Of a stretch of 64,000 bases of DNA, positions 62,456-64,000 are shown one piece after another. The position numbers and the translations under genes were made by a program. Source of the DNA: Methylovirgula sp. 4M-Z18 (GTDB lineage: Bacteria > Pseudomonadota > Alphaproteobacteria > Rhizobiales > Beijerinckiaceae); assembly GCF_037890675.1 (NCBI RefSeq), contig NZ_CP149575.1, positions 1 through 64,000 on the forward strand. Direction: 5' to 3'. The notes beneath the pieces were generated by a model. It ran no database searches. It was not told the origin of the DNA and saw only the letters and a list, made by a program, of their open reading frames with translations. The number at the start of each line of letters is the position of its first letter. Positions within the stretch are counted from its first letter, which is position 1.

Positions 62456-64000
62456 AGGCAGGATCGGCCTTGCCCAATGATGACGCCTCCGCGAGCTGGC
62501 TGAGAAGCCTCATTCCCTTTGTGGTCATGTGCGTGGGGATGTTTATCGCACTTCTCGACATCCAGATCGTCGCCTCCTCGCTTCAGGATATCGGCGGCGG
62601 CCTGTCGGCGGCACAGGACCAGATCAGTTGGGTGCAGACGGCCTATCTCATCGCTGAAATCATCATGATCCCGCTGTCGGGCTGGCTGACCCGTGTGTTC
62701 TCGACGCGCTGGCTGTTCACGGCCTCCGCCGCGGGCTTCACCTTAGCCAGCCTCTTGTGCGGCCTGGCCTGGAATATCGAGAGCATGATCGTGTTCCGGG
62801 CCTTGCAGGGCTTGCTCGGCGCCTCGATGATCCCGACCGTATTCACCTCCTCTTTCCACTATTTTCAGGGACCACGGCGCGTCTATTCCGCTGCGGTGAT
62901 CGGGACGATCGCCTCTGTGGCGCCGACGCTCGGGCCGGTGATCGGCGGCTGGATTACAGACACGCTGAATTGGCATTGGCTGTTCTATGTCAATCTGGTG
63001 CCGGGCACCGCCATCACCGTGCTGATCCCGATGATGGTGCGGATCGACGAGCCTAATCTCAAGCTGTTGCGGGAAGCCGATTATCCGGGCATCGGGCTGA
63101 TGGCAATTTTCCTCGGCACGCTCGAATATGTGCTGGAAGAGGGGACGCGCTGGAACTGGTTCGACGACGAGACGATCCGGATCTGCGCTTGGGTAGCTGG
63201 GATTTCCGGCATGTTGTTCGTCATCCGCAGCCTTACCTTCGCGCGTCCGGTTGTCGATTTGCGCGCGCTCACCAACCGCAACTTCCTGCTCGGCTGCATC
63301 CTTTCCTTCATCACCGGCATCGGCATCTTTTCGACCATCTATCTGACACCGCTGTTCCTTGGCTATGTTCGCGGCTTCAGCGCCTGGCAGACGGGCGTCG
63401 CGATCTTCTCCACCGGCGCAGCTTCCATGATCGGCGTGCCAGCCTGCATCCTTCTCGCCCGCCGTTTCGATACGCGCTGGCTGATGATGGCCGGGCTCGC
63501 TTCCTTCGGCGCGGCAATGTGGAGCTACAGTTTCATCACCCATGATTGGGGCGGCGACCAGCTCTTCTTGCCGCAGGTATTGCGCGGCCTGCCGCAGGTC
63601 TTCGCCGTAGCGCCGAGCGTGACGCTGGGTCTTGGCAGCCTACCGCCGGAGCGGCTGAAATATGCGAGCGGCCTGTTCAATATGATGCGCAACCTCGGCG
63701 GAGCGGTGGGCATCGCGGCCTGCGGCGCCATCCTCAATGTGCGGACCAATTTCCACTTTCTGGCGATCGCTTCGAACCTGACCCCCGCGAACGGCACTAT
63801 GGGACGGCTGGTCGATACGGTGGCTGAACGCTACCATGCGGCGCCCGGCAGCGTCGAGGCCGGTCATGTCGCAGCCCTCAAGCAATTATGGGCGCTCGCC
63901 TATCGCGAAGCCTCGACGATGGCCTATGCCGACGCCTTCCTGGCCATCATGATTGCCTTCGTGGTCGCGACCATGCTGGTGCCCTTCATGCGCAACGTCG
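62452..64000 (+). CDS. EmrB/QacA-type MFS efflux permease (partial)
   Basis: The GTG at 62452 overlaps the HlyD stop as GTGA. The frame is open to the window end (516 codons), so the C-terminus is missing. Residues include MFIALLDIQIVASSLQDIGGGL (helix 1 with the motif D1), WVQTAYLIAEIIMIPLSGWL, FRALQGLLGASMIPTVF and GPVIGGWI (motif C) of DHA2-family 14-helix drug:H+ antiporters. With the HlyD protein it forms an EmrAB-type pump under HxlR control. Confidence 0.93.
   Translation, partial: MKAGSALPNDDASASWLRSLIPFVVMCVGMFIALLDIQIVASSLQDIGGGLSAAQDQISWVQTAYLIAEIIMIPLSGWLTRVFSTRWLFTASAAGFTLASLLCGLAWNIESMIVFRALQGLLGASMIPTVFTSSFHYFQGPRRVYSAAVIGTIASVAPTLGPVIGGWITDTLNWHWLFYVNLVPGTAITVLIPMMVRIDEPNLKLLREADYPGIGLMAIFLGTLEYVLEEGTRWNWFDDETIRICAWVAGISGMLFVIRSLTFARPVVDLRALTNRNFLLGCILSFITGIGIFSTIYLTPLFLGYVRGFSAWQTGVAIFSTGAASMIGVPACILLARRFDTRWLMMAGLASFGAAMWSYSFITHDWGGDQLFLPQVLRGLPQVFAVAPSVTLGLGSLPPERLKYASGLFNMMRNLGGAVGIAACGAILNVRTNFHFLAIASNLTPANGTMGRLVDTVAERYHAAPGSVEAGHVAALKQLWALAYREASTMAYADAFLAIMIAFVVATMLVPFMRNV

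Overview
The window reads as part of a large repABC replicon from an alphaproteobacterium, most likely a Hyphomicrobiales (rhizobial or Bradyrhizobium/Nitrobacter-like) genome. The evidence is high GC content, a complete repA-repB-repC operon with rhizobial-type parS palindromes and a counter-transcribed RNA, a RHE_PE00001-type DUF1612 protein, DUF1419 and DUF3991/Toprim plasmid proteins, a DUF1127 mini-protein, and an alphaproteobacterial LexA box (GTTC-N7-GTTC). No tRNA, rRNA or CRISPR array was seen. Genes run off both ends of the window.

Layout. (1) 1-7.1 kb: plasmid housekeeping genes on the minus strand (N6-methylase/helicase N-terminal part, DUF1419, DUF3991/Toprim) and small orphan genes. 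(2) 7.4-16.5 kb: a DUF1127 gene, then the SOS mutagenesis cassette imuA-imuB-dnaE2. It is divergent from a UvrD-like helicase and an SRAP (HMCES/YedK-like) gene, with a LexA box between the two arms. (3) 16.7-24.8 kb: a lipoprotein hydrolase, small orphans, and a YhaO/YhaN (SbcDC-like) nuclease-ATPase pair. (4) 24.9-41.2 kb: a dense defence-like island. It holds a HEPN-like protein, an AAA-ATPase/subtilisin pair resembling IetAS, and a bacterial ubiquitin-like operon (triple ubiquitin-like protein, cysteine-free E2-like protein, JAB protease, E1). An XRE/ImmA-type regulatory pair diverges from that operon over shared operators. ISL3 scars, two orphan genes, an AbiEi/AbiEii toxin-antitoxin pair, an amber-interrupted gene and a trypsin-like protease follow. 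(5) 41.2-50.1 kb: truncated dnaB, repC-repB-repA, a phd-vapC-tyrosine recombinase operon, and the DUF1612 gene surrounded by 19-bp repeats. (6) 50.3-64 kb: IS scars and a redox/drug-response region with TetR, three SDRs, cupin, truncated RidA, an intact ISL3 element, an AhpD-like protein, LysR, and an HxlR-EmrA-EmrB type efflux operon that runs off the end.

The most notable system is the ubiquitin-like operon at 30.6-33.0 kb. Its four genes are joined by 4-base overlaps and are transcribed away from a helix-turn-helix/metallopeptidase pair. The two arms have mirror-image promoters built on a perfect 15-bp inverted repeat. IetAS-like genes follow in the same direction. I infer a damage- or phage-inducible protein-conjugation defence module; family assignments come from sequence motifs read by eye, not from searches.
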